Origin: Marinobacter piscis
Lineage (GTDB): Bacteria; Pseudomonadota; Gammaproteobacteria; Pseudomonadales; Oleiphilaceae
Assembly (NCBI RefSeq): GCF_007671655.1
Contig: NZ_VCGX01000002.1
Coordinates: 992,001 to 1,056,000 of the forward strand
DNA: 64,000 nucleotides
Direction of reading: 5' to 3'
Under the pieces are notes generated by a model. The model was not told the DNA's origin. It searched no databases and worked only from the letters and a program-made list of their open reading frames with translations. Each line of letters opens with the position of its first letter. Positions within the stretch are counted from its first letter, which is position 1. Of this stretch, positions 26,936 to 36,170 are shown in pieces. Made by a program: the position numbers and the translations under genes.

Positions 26936-28056
26936 TCAAGTGTTTTAGGCCACCGTCTTTCGAGCTTTCCAGTAGGCCTGCTCAGGTGCTGGCTCAACAG
27001 GCTGTTCTGACGTTGGCGCCTCAAATCCTCGACTTAACAACGTATTTTCCAACTCTGCACGAGCTTGTAGAGCGAGTTCCTGATGATCCTTAGCGAATCC
27101 GATCGCTTCCAAGCGGTTAAGCAAGATGAGCGATGCCAAACCTAGCAACTCCTGATCAGCGCGTAGACCGGCAGGCCGTGGTCAAGGCCCACGAACTGCT
27201 GTGGCATCACTTCATTGAACAGCACGAGACTCCACCCAAGGAAATTGTGCTGGATTTTGATGGCACCGACGTTCCGGTGCATGGCGACCAGCCCGGCAAG
27301 TTCTTTAACGCCTACTACAATCACCATTGTTACTTCCCACTGTACGTGTTCTGCGGTCGCCATCTGCTGGTGAGCTACCTGCGCACCAGCAACCGAAGCG
27401 ACAGCCGCCACAGCTGGGCCATTCTGGCCCTGCTGGTGAAATTCATCCGGCAGTACTGGACGAATACCCGCATCGTGTTCCGGGGTGACAGCGGCTTTTA
27501 TCGGCCCCGGTTGCTGAGCTGGTGCGACCGGAACAACGTGGACTATCTGGTGGGCCTCAGCAAGAACAGCCGGCTGCTCAATGAGGTAGACGTACCCTCG
27601 ATGCTGGTTCGCAAGGCTCACAACGAACTGGGTGAAAAAGTCTGCGCCACCTATCGATTCCAGTACCAGGCCCACACCTGGAAACACCCCCGCTGGGTGA
27701 TCGCGCGTCTGGAGGAGTGCGAACTGGGTGCCAACCCCAGGTTCATTATCAGCTCCCGTTACGACGACGGCGTTAAACTCTACTACGAGCAATACTGTGC
27801 CCGGGGTGACATGGAAAACCGGATCAAGGATCAACAGTTGTGTCTGTTCGCAGATCGCACCTCCAGCACGCGGTGGTGGACAAACCAGTGGCGACTGATC
27901 CTGTCGGGTTTTGCCTACACCCTGTTCGAGCGACTGCGGGGTTACCTGACGCAAACGCCCTTCGAGCGGATGAGCGCCAGCAATCTGAGGCTCAAGCTAA
28001 TCAAGGTCGGTGCGGTGATTGTTCGTAATGAGGTGGGCCCAATAAGTTGGACAACC
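26936..28056 (+). mobile_element. Decayed IS1380-family insertion element
   Basis: The segment contains a 5'-truncated IS1380-type transposase. The left neighbour (FnIII gene) loses similarity at about 26930 and the right neighbour (GGDEF gene) resumes at about 28061, so both flanking genes are cut. I see no intact terminal inverted repeats or target duplication, which fits an old, deletion-bearing insertion. The exact ends are estimates. Confidence 0.6.
26945..27148 (-). pseudogene. Unrecognised coding fragment at the left edge of the insertion scar
   Basis: A 67-codon frame rich in Leu, Glu and Ala (for example LNRLEAIGFAKDHQELALQA) ends in WKARKTVA and a stop. Composition looks coding, and it runs against the truncated transposase, whose 5' end it overlaps by 16 bp. 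I do not recognise the family. It may be the C-terminus of a second mobile-element or plasmid gene brought together by rearrangement; chance is not excluded. Confidence 0.3.
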
Positions 28057-28059
28057 TGA
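27133..28059 (+). pseudogene. IS1380-family transposase, N-terminus missing
   Basis: 308 codons compared with well over 400 for intact IS1380 transposases. The DDE catalytic residues are present: first Asp in VLDFDGTDVPVHG (about residues 41-46), second in FRGDSGFYRP (D119), and Glu in YCARGDMENRIKD (E228). The homologous region starts abruptly at ATPDQRVDRQAVV, and the DNA-binding N-terminal domain is absent; the upstream 200 bp do not encode it in any frame. The catalytic core could still be translated but is unlikely to mobilise the element. Confidence 0.75.
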
Positions 28060-28060
28060 T

Positions 28061-28484
28061 GATGCACCCTGCTCTGTCATAACGATGGATCTGGATCGTT
28101 TCAAAGTGGTCAATGACACTTTTGGACACGAAGCTGGCGACACTGTGCTTGTTGAGGTCTGTAAATACGTACGCGCGGAGCTACGTCAAATTGATATGCT
28201 GTCACGCTGGGGCAGAGAGGAGTTTGTCATCCTGCTGCCCCATAGCGAATTGGAAGAAGCTTGCCAGCTCGCTGAGGCAATACGCATGCGCGTCGAGGCC
28301 CAGTGGTTTCCGGTTGTCGGCAGACTGACCGCAAGTTTTGTGTCACTCAGGCACATCGGCAAGACACGCTGGATAGCGCGCTAAAACGGTCAGATGAAGC
28401 GCTCTACGAAGCTAAAAAATCTGGCCGGAACCGCGTAAATTGGCGAGGTATTGAAACGGAACCTTGGTTGCAACCGCCCCTGTA
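28061..28484 (+). pseudogene. Truncated, frameshifted GGDEF-domain gene
   Basis: Frame 1 begins inside the domain at about APCSVITMDLDRFKVVNDTF, shows RWGREEFVILLPHSELEEAC and stops at 28384. The domain's C-terminal part (TLDSALKRSDEALYEAKKSG, then NRV) continues in another frame to 28484, so there is a frameshift near 28330. The signature is GREEF instead of GG(D/E)EF. The 5' part was removed at the insertion scar. It was a diguanylate cyclase or a degenerate relative; it is now inactive. Confidence 0.8.
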
Positions 28485-28608
28485 GTGGTCTGGTGGTTAT
28501 TTAGTTGTTACTACGCCCATCAGGCCGATACTATTATGACCGACATATAAATGCCATTAGCAAGCCCTGCTTGCTCGCACCCGTTATCCGGATAAAAGCA
28601 CATTGCCC

Positions 28609-30105
28609 ATGGACGAACAAATCCACCTGAGAACCCGCTCCTATTTAGTAGCCCGACACCAGCACCCTGCCTGGAAGCTGCTCTCGGCGACCCGCGGGCC
28701 TCTGGTACTCAGTTGCCTGCAGGCACTACTGGAACAAAACCGGGAAGAAATCCTGTTCGAGGATGCCCAGCAAATACTGACGGATATCCTGCGAGAGCAC
28801 GCCAACAACGATGACCTGGAGCTGTCCAGCGACGACCCGGCAGCCGATTCGAGGAAAGAGCTGCGCTCTTGGATTCGTAAAGGGCTGATCGTTGAGCGGG
28901 ACGGCCGGCTGATGGCCACCGATGCCCTGCAAAAAGCCCTGGTGTTCGTGGAGGACCTGGACGAAAAAATCATGACGTCCACCGCCTCGCGACTGGCTAC
29001 GGTGCAGCGAGAAATTGAAAACCTGGAAACCCGACTGAATCCGAATGCCCAAAGCCGTGCCGACCATATACGGCGCAAGATCAAAGACCTGGAGCACGAA
29101 CTGGCTGAGGTGGAGGCCGGTCGCTTCAAGGTGCTGCAAGGCGCTGAAGCGGCAGAAGGCGTCCGCGAAGTCTACAACCTCGCCACCAGCCTGCGGGCTG
29201 ACTTCCGCCGGGTAGAAGACTCCTACCGGGAGGCGGACCGGCAGTTGCGCCAGTCCATTGTCAGCGAACAGCATCACCGGGGTGAAATCGTCGACCGCCT
29301 GCTGGACGGCCACGACACGCTGCTGGAAACCGCCGAAGGCAAGGTTTTTCACAACTTCAACGAGCAGCTCAGCCGGTCCACCGAGCTGGACAACATGAAA
29401 CACCGGCTGCGAACCATCCTGAAGAATCCGGCAACCCGCCACGCCCTGTCCCGGCAGCAACAGGACGAGTTGCGCTGGCTGGTCATCCGTCTGATCCAGG
29501 AATCCGCTGCCGTTATCCGCGCCCGGGCCCGCAGCGAAAAAGACGTCAAAGGCTTCCTCAAAACCGGGCTCGCCGCCGAGAACCACAGGGTGGGCGAACT
29601 GCTCAATGGCATACTGAACACCGCTCTTAACATCGACTGGTCCAGCCATAAGGTCCGCAAGGGCGACACACCCCTGCCTCCGGTCGCCGTGGCGGTTTCC
29701 AGTCTGCCACTGGTTGAGCGCCTGCGATTCAAGTCCGCCACAGAAGAGCAGGCACAAGGGCTGGAACTGACTGATCAGGGCGTTAACCTCGAAGAGGTCG
29801 ACGAAGAGTTCTGGCGTGCCTTCGATGGCCTCGACCGGGAAGCCCTGTACCAGGAGACGGTGGAACTGCTGAAAGTCACCGACCGCCCCATGAGCATCGG
29901 CGACCTGGCTACTCACCTGCCACCCACGCACGACCTGGAAACCATCGCCCTGTGGCTCGCCATGGCCCGTGAGGCAGAAGTGGAAATCGCCGACGACCGG
30001 GAAGCCGTGGAAATCACCGACAACAACGGACACAAACTGCGCTTCCACGTGCCGCAACTAAGGCTGACCCGGCAAGCCGCCGAATCCATCGACTGGGAGC
30101 TGTAA
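28609..30105 (+). CDS. jetA: Wadjet defence protein JetA (DUF3375, MukF-like kleisin)
   Basis: 498 residues from the ATG at 28609 (a TTG at 28603 is in frame). DUF3375-type features are the start IHLRTRSYLVARHQHPAWKL, a winged-helix region, a long central coiled coil (about 120-210: ENLETRLNPNAQSRADHIRR and on) and a C-terminal winged helix. JetA is the kleisin-like subunit of the Wadjet SMC complex, also called MksF, which with JetB and JetC extrudes DNA loops and selects circular plasmids for cleavage by JetD. First gene of a tight four-gene operon. Immediately upstream is the insertion scar. Confidence 0.92.
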   Translation: MDEQIHLRTRSYLVARHQHPAWKLLSATRGPLVLSCLQALLEQNREEILFEDAQQILTDILREHANNDDLELSSDDPAADSRKELRSWIRKGLIVERDGRLMATDALQKALVFVEDLDEKIMTSTASRLATVQREIENLETRLNPNAQSRADHIRRKIKDLEHELAEVEAGRFKVLQGAEAAEGVREVYNLATSLRADFRRVEDSYREADRQLRQSIVSEQHHRGEIVDRLLDGHDTLLETAEGKVFHNFNEQLSRSTELDNMKHRLRTILKNPATRHALSRQQQDELRWLVIRLIQESAAVIRARARSEKDVKGFLKTGLAAENHRVGELLNGILNTALNIDWSSHKVRKGDTPLPPVAVAVSSLPLVERLRFKSATEEQAQGLELTDQGVNLEEVDEEFWRAFDGLDREALYQETVELLKVTDRPMSIGDLATHLPPTHDLETIALWLAMAREAEVEIADDREAVEITDNNGHKLRFHVPQLRLTRQAAESIDWEL

Positions 30106-30111
30106 ACCCGC

Positions 30112-30852
30112 ATGTCTGACTATTTTGACCGCCTGACAAGCCAGGCAGACGACCAACAAGCCCTGGACGAGCCGCAACAGACACCCCAGGCCATGGACGA
30201 CGTCGATGAACAAGCGGCCGCTGAGGCTGGCCACTACACACCCGGCAAGGTCAAAGCCACCGCCCAGGAACTGCTCAAGTTCGGATTGCTGGAAGCCGAC
30301 CGCAAACCCAACCTCTACCAGGTTGCCATCACCCAGACCGCGGCGATCAATCAGATTCTGGAACCCTTCGACCTGCGCCTGAAAGTGGACGATGTGCGTG
30401 GGCTGGCTTTCCTTGTGGTTTCCGAACAGCTGTTCAGCGAAGGCGAAGAAAACGACGACGAGTGGTCCCATCCGCTGGTGCGCCGTCAGCGCCTGACCAT
30501 GGAGCAATCCCTGCTGGTGGCCATACTGCGCCAGCACTTTATCGCCCACGAACAGGAAGCCGGTCTTGGCGCCGGCGAAGCCATGGTGGAACTGGATGAG
30601 CTACTGCCGCAACTGCAGCTTTACCTGGGCGACACCGGCAGCGACACCCGCGACCAGAAGCGGCTGCGCAACCTGCTGGACAACCTGAAGAACCACGGCA
30701 TCGTTTCGGACATCGACGCCAACGACCAGGTAATCATTCGCCCGATCATCACCCACCTGGCAAACCCGGAAAACCTGCAGAATCTGCTTCACCATTTCCG
30801 GCAACTGGCCGGCCAGCCCGCCCCGCAAGACGCTGACGGAGAGGATGTATGA
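30112..30852 (+). CDS. jetB: Wadjet defence protein JetB (DUF4194, MukE-like)
   Basis: 246 residues. An acidic, Gln-rich N-terminus (QADDQQALDEPQQTPQAMDD) precedes a DUF4194-type double winged-helix domain with YTPGKVKATAQELLKFGLLE and the central LVVSEQLFSEGEENDDEWSH. It corresponds to MukE/MksE, the accessory subunit that bridges the kleisin JetA and DNA. It begins 6 bp after jetA and its stop overlaps the jetC start in an ATGA. Confidence 0.9.
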   Translation: MSDYFDRLTSQADDQQALDEPQQTPQAMDDVDEQAAAEAGHYTPGKVKATAQELLKFGLLEADRKPNLYQVAITQTAAINQILEPFDLRLKVDDVRGLAFLVVSEQLFSEGEENDDEWSHPLVRRQRLTMEQSLLVAILRQHFIAHEQEAGLGAGEAMVELDELLPQLQLYLGDTGSDTRDQKRLRNLLDNLKNHGIVSDIDANDQVIIRPIITHLANPENLQNLLHHFRQLAGQPAPQDADGEDV

Positions 30853-33800
30853 GCCAGCCCCAGACCGATCTCTTTGCTGCCGAGGTACTACCGCCCACGG
30901 CCTATATCCTGACCCACCTGGACCTGTACAACTGGGGGCCTTTCGGGGGGCGGCACTGCGCCGAGATTGACCCGAAAGGTACCGCTATTATCGGCCCCAC
31001 TGGCAGCGGCAAGACCACTCTGGTGGACGCGTTGATGACCCTGCTGACACAGCAGCCCCGATACAACCTGGCGTCTACTGGCGGCCATGAAAGCGACCGT
31101 GACCTGATTTCCTATATCCGGGGTGTATCCGGTGCCGGTAACAACAGCGGCGACAACAGCCATATAGCACGCCCCGGTAAAACCGTGACAGCCGTGAGCG
31201 CCCGCTTCGCCAACGGCGACAAGGCCATTCGTATCGGCGCCCTGTTCTGGATCGATGGAAGCAGCTCCGCCGCCAGCGACCTGAAACGCCTGTGGCTGTT
31301 TTCAGAACAGGACGACCAGAGCCTGGACACCTGGCTGGCCATTCACCACGAGGGCGGCGCCCGGGAGCTCAAGCAATACGCCAGGGATAATCCCGGCTTA
31401 CAGGCCAACGACAGTAAAAAAGCCTACCTTGCCCAGGTACGACGCTTTTTCGAAGTGGGGGAAAATGCCTTCACCCTGCTCAACCGTGCCGCCGGTCTCA
31501 AGCAGCTCAACAGCATTGACGAAATCTTCCGCGAGCTGGTGCTGGACGACCACTCGGCGTTTGACCGGGCGGCCGAGGTGGCCAGCGAGTTCGACGACCT
31601 GGCCGCAATCCACAGCGAACTGGAAACGGCCCGCAAGCAGCACCAGTCACTGCTGCCCATTGCAGAAACCTACGAAAAGCATCAGAGCGCCACGAACGAA
31701 CTGGATCAGCAGCTGTTGCTGAAAGACATCCTGCCAATCTGGTTTGCGCAAACCGGTTACGAGTTATGGAACGGACGCAAACAGGACCTGGAACGACAGC
31801 TTGATGAGGGCAAGGAAACCCTCGAGTCATTGGCCATCACGGTTGCGCGACTCAACAGCAAAGCCGACACCCTGAAAGACATTTACCTGCAGGCCGGCGG
31901 AGCCAGCATAGAGCAGCTGAAGGATCAGATCGCCCAACAGAAACGCTGGGTTGAGGATCGAGATCGCCACGCCAGGGATTATCAGACCCTGACCGGCAAG
32001 CTTGATCTGGACAGTGCACTGAGCCCCGAAGCATTGGCCCGGAACAGGCAGCTGAGCGAGGAAAAGCTGCGTGAACTGTCCGAACTTGCGGAGACACAGG
32101 ACGAATCACTGCTCGATCTGCGCCTTCGTCATGGCAAACTCAACGAAACCCTGACTGAACTCAGCGAAGAAATCGACCGCATCAAGGCCCGCCCCGGCTC
32201 CAACATCGACGGGCGTTACCAGGAATTCCGCAGCGAACTGGCCCAGGCCCTGAATCTGGACGAAGACAGCCTGCCCTTCGTGGCAGAGCTGGTGGAAGTC
32301 AAAGCTGAAGAACGTGACTGGCGTGGTGCCATCGAACGGGCCATCGGCGGGCACCGGCTGCGCCTGCTGGTACCGCCCGCCGCCATGCAATCCGCCCTGG
32401 ACAGGATCAATAACCGGGACAACCGTCTTCACGTCCGACTGCTGGAGGCCCAGTTGCCCCAGGCCGCTGCACAGTTCATGGATGACGGCTTCACCCGCAA
32501 GCTGAACTTCAAGGACCACCCCCACCGGGAGGCCCTGAAGCAGTTGCTGGCCGGCATCGACCGCCACTGCGTGGACTCACCCGAAACCTTGCGCCAGACA
32601 CCCCACGGCATGACCCAACAGGGGCTGATGTCCGGCAAGAAGGGCCATTTTGAAAAGAGGGACAACCAGCGGCTCGACAAGGGCTGGATGACCGGCTTCA
32701 ACAACCGTGACCGCCTCTCTGCGCTCAACAACGAGTTGAGCGAAACCCGACAGCAAGCGGACAACCTGGAGCAGCAACTCACAACCGCCCGCAGAAATCT
32801 CAGAGACACCCAGGATCAGATAAAACTCTACGAACTGCTTGGCGATACCGAATTCAACGCCATCGACCTGCCCAGCGCACAGCGTGAGCTGGATACCCTG
32901 CAAAGCCGGCTGGAGGCCCTGATCGCGCCGGACTCGGATGTGGAGAAAGCCCGGCGGGAATTCGAAACTGTCAGCCAAAAACTGGAAGAAAGCCGGAGAC
33001 AGCTGTCACAGCAGGAAACCACCCTCGCCTTGCTGGAAGAAAAGCTCAACCAGGCCACGGCCCGCTGCACGGAACTGCTGGACCGGATTGGCGAGGGCCT
33101 CACGGACGACCAGCAAAGCCTGGCCGCCAAACACTTCCGCGCCCCGAAAGCGGACCAGTATGAACGCCTGGAAGCCCTGGAGCGGGACCAACGAGAGCAA
33201 CTGGACAAAGCCATCGGCAAACTGGGCAAACAGATCCAAGGTTACGAGCTCAGCCTGACCCAGCTGATGGAAAAGGCGCTGACCATCGATACCGGGGCGC
33301 TGATTGAAACCGGCAGCAACATCCAGGACATCCCGGAATACCTGGAACGCCTGCGGGTACTGGAAGAGGAAGCCCTGCCCCAGAAGCTGGAGCGCTTCCT
33401 CAGCTACCTGAACCAGTCATCGGATCAGGGGGTCACCCAGCTACTGGCCCACATCCAGAACCAGGTGGCCATCATTGAGGAACGCATCGCCGACCTGAAC
33501 GCCACCCTGCGCCGGGTCGACTTCCAGCCTGGCCGCTACCTGCGCCTGGAGCCCCGCCGGGTGACCCACGAATCCCTCCGGAGACTGGAGCGCGCCCAAC
33601 GCCAGCTGCGGGCGGACGCCCTTAAAGACGACCAGGGCGAAAGCCATTTTAGGGCGTTGCAGAACATGGTGGTCCTGCTGCGGGACGCGGCAGACAATAA
33701 ACGCACGGTGGGTGCCCGGGCCCTTCTGGACCCGCGTTACCGGCTTCAGTTCGAAGTCTCGGTGCTGGACCGGGAGTCCGGCACGGTGATCGAGACCCGC

Positions 33801-34172
33801 ACCGGCTCCCAGGGTGGCAGCGGCGGTGAAAAAGAAATCATCGCCAGCTACATCCTCACGGCGTCCCTGAGCTACGCCCTGTGCCCGGACGGAGCCACCC
33901 AGCCACTGTTCGGCACCATCGTGCTGGATGAAGCCTTTTCCAAAAGCTCTCACGCTGTCGCCGGCCGCATCATCTCCGCACTCAACGAATTCGGCCTGCA
34001 CCCACTATTCGTCACACCCAACAAAGAGATGCGGCTGCTCCGGGTCCACACCCGATCTGCCATCCTGGTGCACCGGAAAGACCAGCGGGCCACCCTCACC
34101 TCCCTGAGCTGGGAAGAGCTGGAGGCCCACGCCAAAAAAATGACCGGGAAAACCCATGAAATCCCCGGCTGA
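30849..34172 (+). CDS. jetC: Wadjet defence protein JetC (MukB/MksB-like SMC ATPase)
   Basis: 1107 residues. Walker A GPTGSGKTT is at 49-57; the ABC signature GGSGGEK is at 989-995 and Walker B VLDEAF at 1025-1030. Between them are two long coiled-coil arms (about 270-470 and 650-900) with a hinge-like globular region near 500-590 (EERDWRGAIERAIGGHRLRL). All ATPase motifs are intact. This is the motor that extrudes DNA loops in Wadjet. Overlaps jetB by 4 bp and jetD by 17 bp, implying coupled translation. Confidence 0.94.
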   Translation: MSQPQTDLFAAEVLPPTAYILTHLDLYNWGPFGGRHCAEIDPKGTAIIGPTGSGKTTLVDALMTLLTQQPRYNLASTGGHESDRDLISYIRGVSGAGNNSGDNSHIARPGKTVTAVSARFANGDKAIRIGALFWIDGSSSAASDLKRLWLFSEQDDQSLDTWLAIHHEGGARELKQYARDNPGLQANDSKKAYLAQVRRFFEVGENAFTLLNRAAGLKQLNSIDEIFRELVLDDHSAFDRAAEVASEFDDLAAIHSELETARKQHQSLLPIAETYEKHQSATNELDQQLLLKDILPIWFAQTGYELWNGRKQDLERQLDEGKETLESLAITVARLNSKADTLKDIYLQAGGASIEQLKDQIAQQKRWVEDRDRHARDYQTLTGKLDLDSALSPEALARNRQLSEEKLRELSELAETQDESLLDLRLRHGKLNETLTELSEEIDRIKARPGSNIDGRYQEFRSELAQALNLDEDSLPFVAELVEVKAEERDWRGAIERAIGGHRLRLLVPPAAMQSALDRINNRDNRLHVRLLEAQLPQAAAQFMDDGFTRKLNFKDHPHREALKQLLAGIDRHCVDSPETLRQTPHGMTQQGLMSGKKGHFEKRDNQRLDKGWMTGFNNRDRLSALNNELSETRQQADNLEQQLTTARRNLRDTQDQIKLYELLGDTEFNAIDLPSAQRELDTLQSRLEALIAPDSDVEKARREFETVSQKLEESRRQLSQQETTLALLEEKLNQATARCTELLDRIGEGLTDDQQSLAAKHFRAPKADQYERLEALERDQREQLDKAIGKLGKQIQGYELSLTQLMEKALTIDTGALIETGSNIQDIPEYLERLRVLEEEALPQKLERFLSYLNQSSDQGVTQLLAHIQNQVAIIEERIADLNATLRRVDFQPGRYLRLEPRRVTHESLRRLERAQRQLRADALKDDQGESHFRALQNMVVLLRDAADNKRTVGARALLDPRYRLQFEVSVLDRESGTVIETRTGSQGGSGGEKEIIASYILTASLSYALCPDGATQPLFGTIVLDEAFSKSSHAVAGRIISALNEFGLHPLFVTPNKEMRLLRVHTRSAILVHRKDQRATLTSLSWEELEAHAKKMTGKTHEIPG

Positions 34173-35313
34173 ACTGGCAAGCCGCCTGGCCCGGCAATGG
34201 CAGAATGCAGACCTGCGGGAACAGCGCCTGTTGCGACCGGGGAGCTGGCCGCTCACCCTGTCTATCGGCAAACCCACCGGCGCAGAGGTCCGGGATAACA
34301 TCGGGCAAGTGCGGGAACACCTGCGGCAATGGCGGGAGGTGACGACCGGGCAGGTTCAGTGGCAGCCGGTCCGATTCCAGAGCGCCAGCGAAGCCATCGA
34401 CATTCCCACCCACTGGACACTGGAATCTCCCAGTCAGTGGATACAGGCCACGGGGAGCAATGAGGTAAAGCGGGAATACGATGTGCTGAGTCGCCTGGCC
34501 CCTGCCTTGGACCGAAGCTTTCACTCATTGATCGTGCGCCGGCGCAGGCTCGTGCTGGATAAAGCAGAGACCGACGTTATTCGCAGCGGTGAGGTTGCCC
34601 TTCGACTCCAGCCCGGCTGCGCAGACGGCAAGCCCCTCAGGGCACTGTCGGTCGCCGGTACTGACACCAAATTCTTCGAGCGCAACCGCCAACTTGTAAC
34701 GCTGATGCTGGATATCCTGTTTGACGGCCAGGCCAGCGAAACCGGCCTTGAGGCCTTTCTGGGCGCTGAAGACGAAGGCCACCACTGGTTACTCGTCACT
34801 GACCTTGATGGCTCGTTATTGCCCTTCTCACAAATGCGAGTCCGGGCCCACGAACTTCAAAGCACGCCTTTACCTGGCGAACGGCTGATATTGGTTGAGA
34901 ACGAACGCTGCATTCACCAGTTACCCATGATATCCGGTACAGTTGCCGTACTTGGCTCAGGGCTGAACCTATCCTGGCTCAATGCAGCATGGCTGAAACC
35001 CCGGAAGACCGCCTATTGGGGCGACATCGACACCTGGGGCCTAACCATGCTGGCCAACGCCCGGAAGCACCTCCCATTGCTTACACCACTGCTGATGGAC
35101 GCGGTTACCTTCGACACCTTCGCCGGCGCTAGTGCTGTTGAAGAACCACAGCCAGCCACATCAATCACTCCACCTGGATTGACCAAAGGCGAGGCTGAGC
35201 TTTACCAACGACTTAAGCAGTCAGACCGGGGCCGGCTGGAGCAGGAGTTTCTGCCGGCCAGTATTGTTCAGACCGCTATTAGTGACTGGGCCCACCTCGA
35301 ATCAACGGCATGA
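34156..35313 (+). CDS. jetD: Wadjet nuclease JetD (DUF3322-DUF2220, Toprim)
   Basis: 385 residues. The N-terminal DUF3322 arm region (about 1-190) precedes a DUF2220 Toprim domain related to topoisomerase VI A subunits. The metal-binding acidic residues are visible: Glu248 in ILVENERCI, and Asp290 and Asp292 in YWGDIDTWG. JetD cleaves circular DNA recognised by the JetABC motor. All catalytic residues expected are present, so the system looks functional. Nothing gene-like is seen in the 159 bp after it. Confidence 0.92.
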   Translation: MKSPAELASRLARQWQNADLREQRLLRPGSWPLTLSIGKPTGAEVRDNIGQVREHLRQWREVTTGQVQWQPVRFQSASEAIDIPTHWTLESPSQWIQATGSNEVKREYDVLSRLAPALDRSFHSLIVRRRRLVLDKAETDVIRSGEVALRLQPGCADGKPLRALSVAGTDTKFFERNRQLVTLMLDILFDGQASETGLEAFLGAEDEGHHWLLVTDLDGSLLPFSQMRVRAHELQSTPLPGERLILVENERCIHQLPMISGTVAVLGSGLNLSWLNAAWLKPRKTAYWGDIDTWGLTMLANARKHLPLLTPLLMDAVTFDTFAGASAVEEPQPATSITPPGLTKGEAELYQRLKQSDRGRLEQEFLPASIVQTAISDWAHLESTA

Positions 35314-35472
35314 AACCACTCATGAGCCATTGCTACAAGCACCTGCGTTCTTTGCCAGCGCTAGCGGTCGGGTTACAGGAGTAAAATGCTCGGCGGCGCC
35401 CTGACGCATTCGGCTGCCTCGATACCGAGTGAAAATCCGTTACCCTGCCTTTAATCCCACGCTTCCAAAATT

Positions 35473-36015
35473 TTAATTTTCGATATGCTTCCGAATCAGC
35501 TTCAACGCTTCTTCCAGGTGCTCAAACCGATGGCTGCCGCCCTCAAAGCTATGAACCGGAAAATAATCCCCAAGCGCCCTGACGGTGTCGTTCCACGGAA
35601 TCAGTTCATCCCCCTGATCCAGCAACACAAGCCCGCTGCCATAGTGGGTGAAGGGATAGTAGCTTGAAACCACTTCGTCCGTCAGTTGATAGGCGTGCCC
35701 CTGATGATCAACACCCTGCCCTATCCAGGGCTTGAGAGTGTGACCAGGATCCGTCACCGGGTTGATGGCGACAAACGGAATGCCGGATTCGGCACCCAGA
35801 ATACCCGCCAGCCATCCCCCCATCGAGGTCCCAACCAGAAGGTCCGGGTTCACTTGCACCAGTTTGTCTAGGCTATCTTCAATGACGTCTTCCGAAACTT
35901 GAGTGTAATCGATGTCGTGACCATAGACAGGGCCAAGCTTCGCGAGCGCTTTAAGTTTGTCGCTGGTGATATCGAAGCGGCTGGCGAAGCCGTGGAGGTA
36001 GTATATTTTCAGCAT
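35473..36015 (-). CDS. YqiA-like alpha/beta-hydrolase esterase
   Basis: 180 residues. It starts MLKIYYLHGFASRFDITSDK, with the oxyanion-side HGF; the nucleophile elbow is GTSMGG with Ser64, the acid is within LLDQGDELIPW (Asp133 or Asp136), and the histidine is His162 in FEGGSHRFEH. The size and layout match the YqiA/YcfP group of small cytoplasmic esterases with unknown natural substrates. It lies alone between the Wadjet operon (convergent) and the integration module. Confidence 0.8.
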   Translation of the reverse strand: MLKIYYLHGFASRFDITSDKLKALAKLGPVYGHDIDYTQVSEDVIEDSLDKLVQVNPDLLVGTSMGGWLAGILGAESGIPFVAINPVTDPGHTLKPWIGQGVDHQGHAYQLTDEVVSSYYPFTHYGSGLVLLDQGDELIPWNDTVRALGDYFPVHSFEGGSHRFEHLEEALKLIRKHIEN

Positions 36016-36114
36016 ATCCTTCGCTCTGGACGCGATATGTTTCCTGACCTTAGCACCGTTGCCGGGTAAATGCCTGTTTCACGGCCCAGCTGCTGTCCTC
36101 ACACAACATCGAAT

Positions 36115-36150
36115 AAAAAAGGGGTGTGGCCGCAACGTGCTCACACCCCT
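36115..36150 (-). terminator. Terminator of the integrase-HD transcript
   Basis: On the minus strand the stem AGGGGTGTG (36150-36142) pairs with CACACCCCT (36128-36120) across a 13-nt loop and is followed by six T. It lies 21 bp after the HD gene stop. Confidence 0.85.
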
Positions 36151-36170
36151 CACTGTAGTTTTCATCCGCC

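Noticed and set aside
28726..30057. Minus-strand frame of 443 codons opposite jetA
   Set aside because: Antisense shadow of a strongly supported Wadjet gene; no start site or family match.
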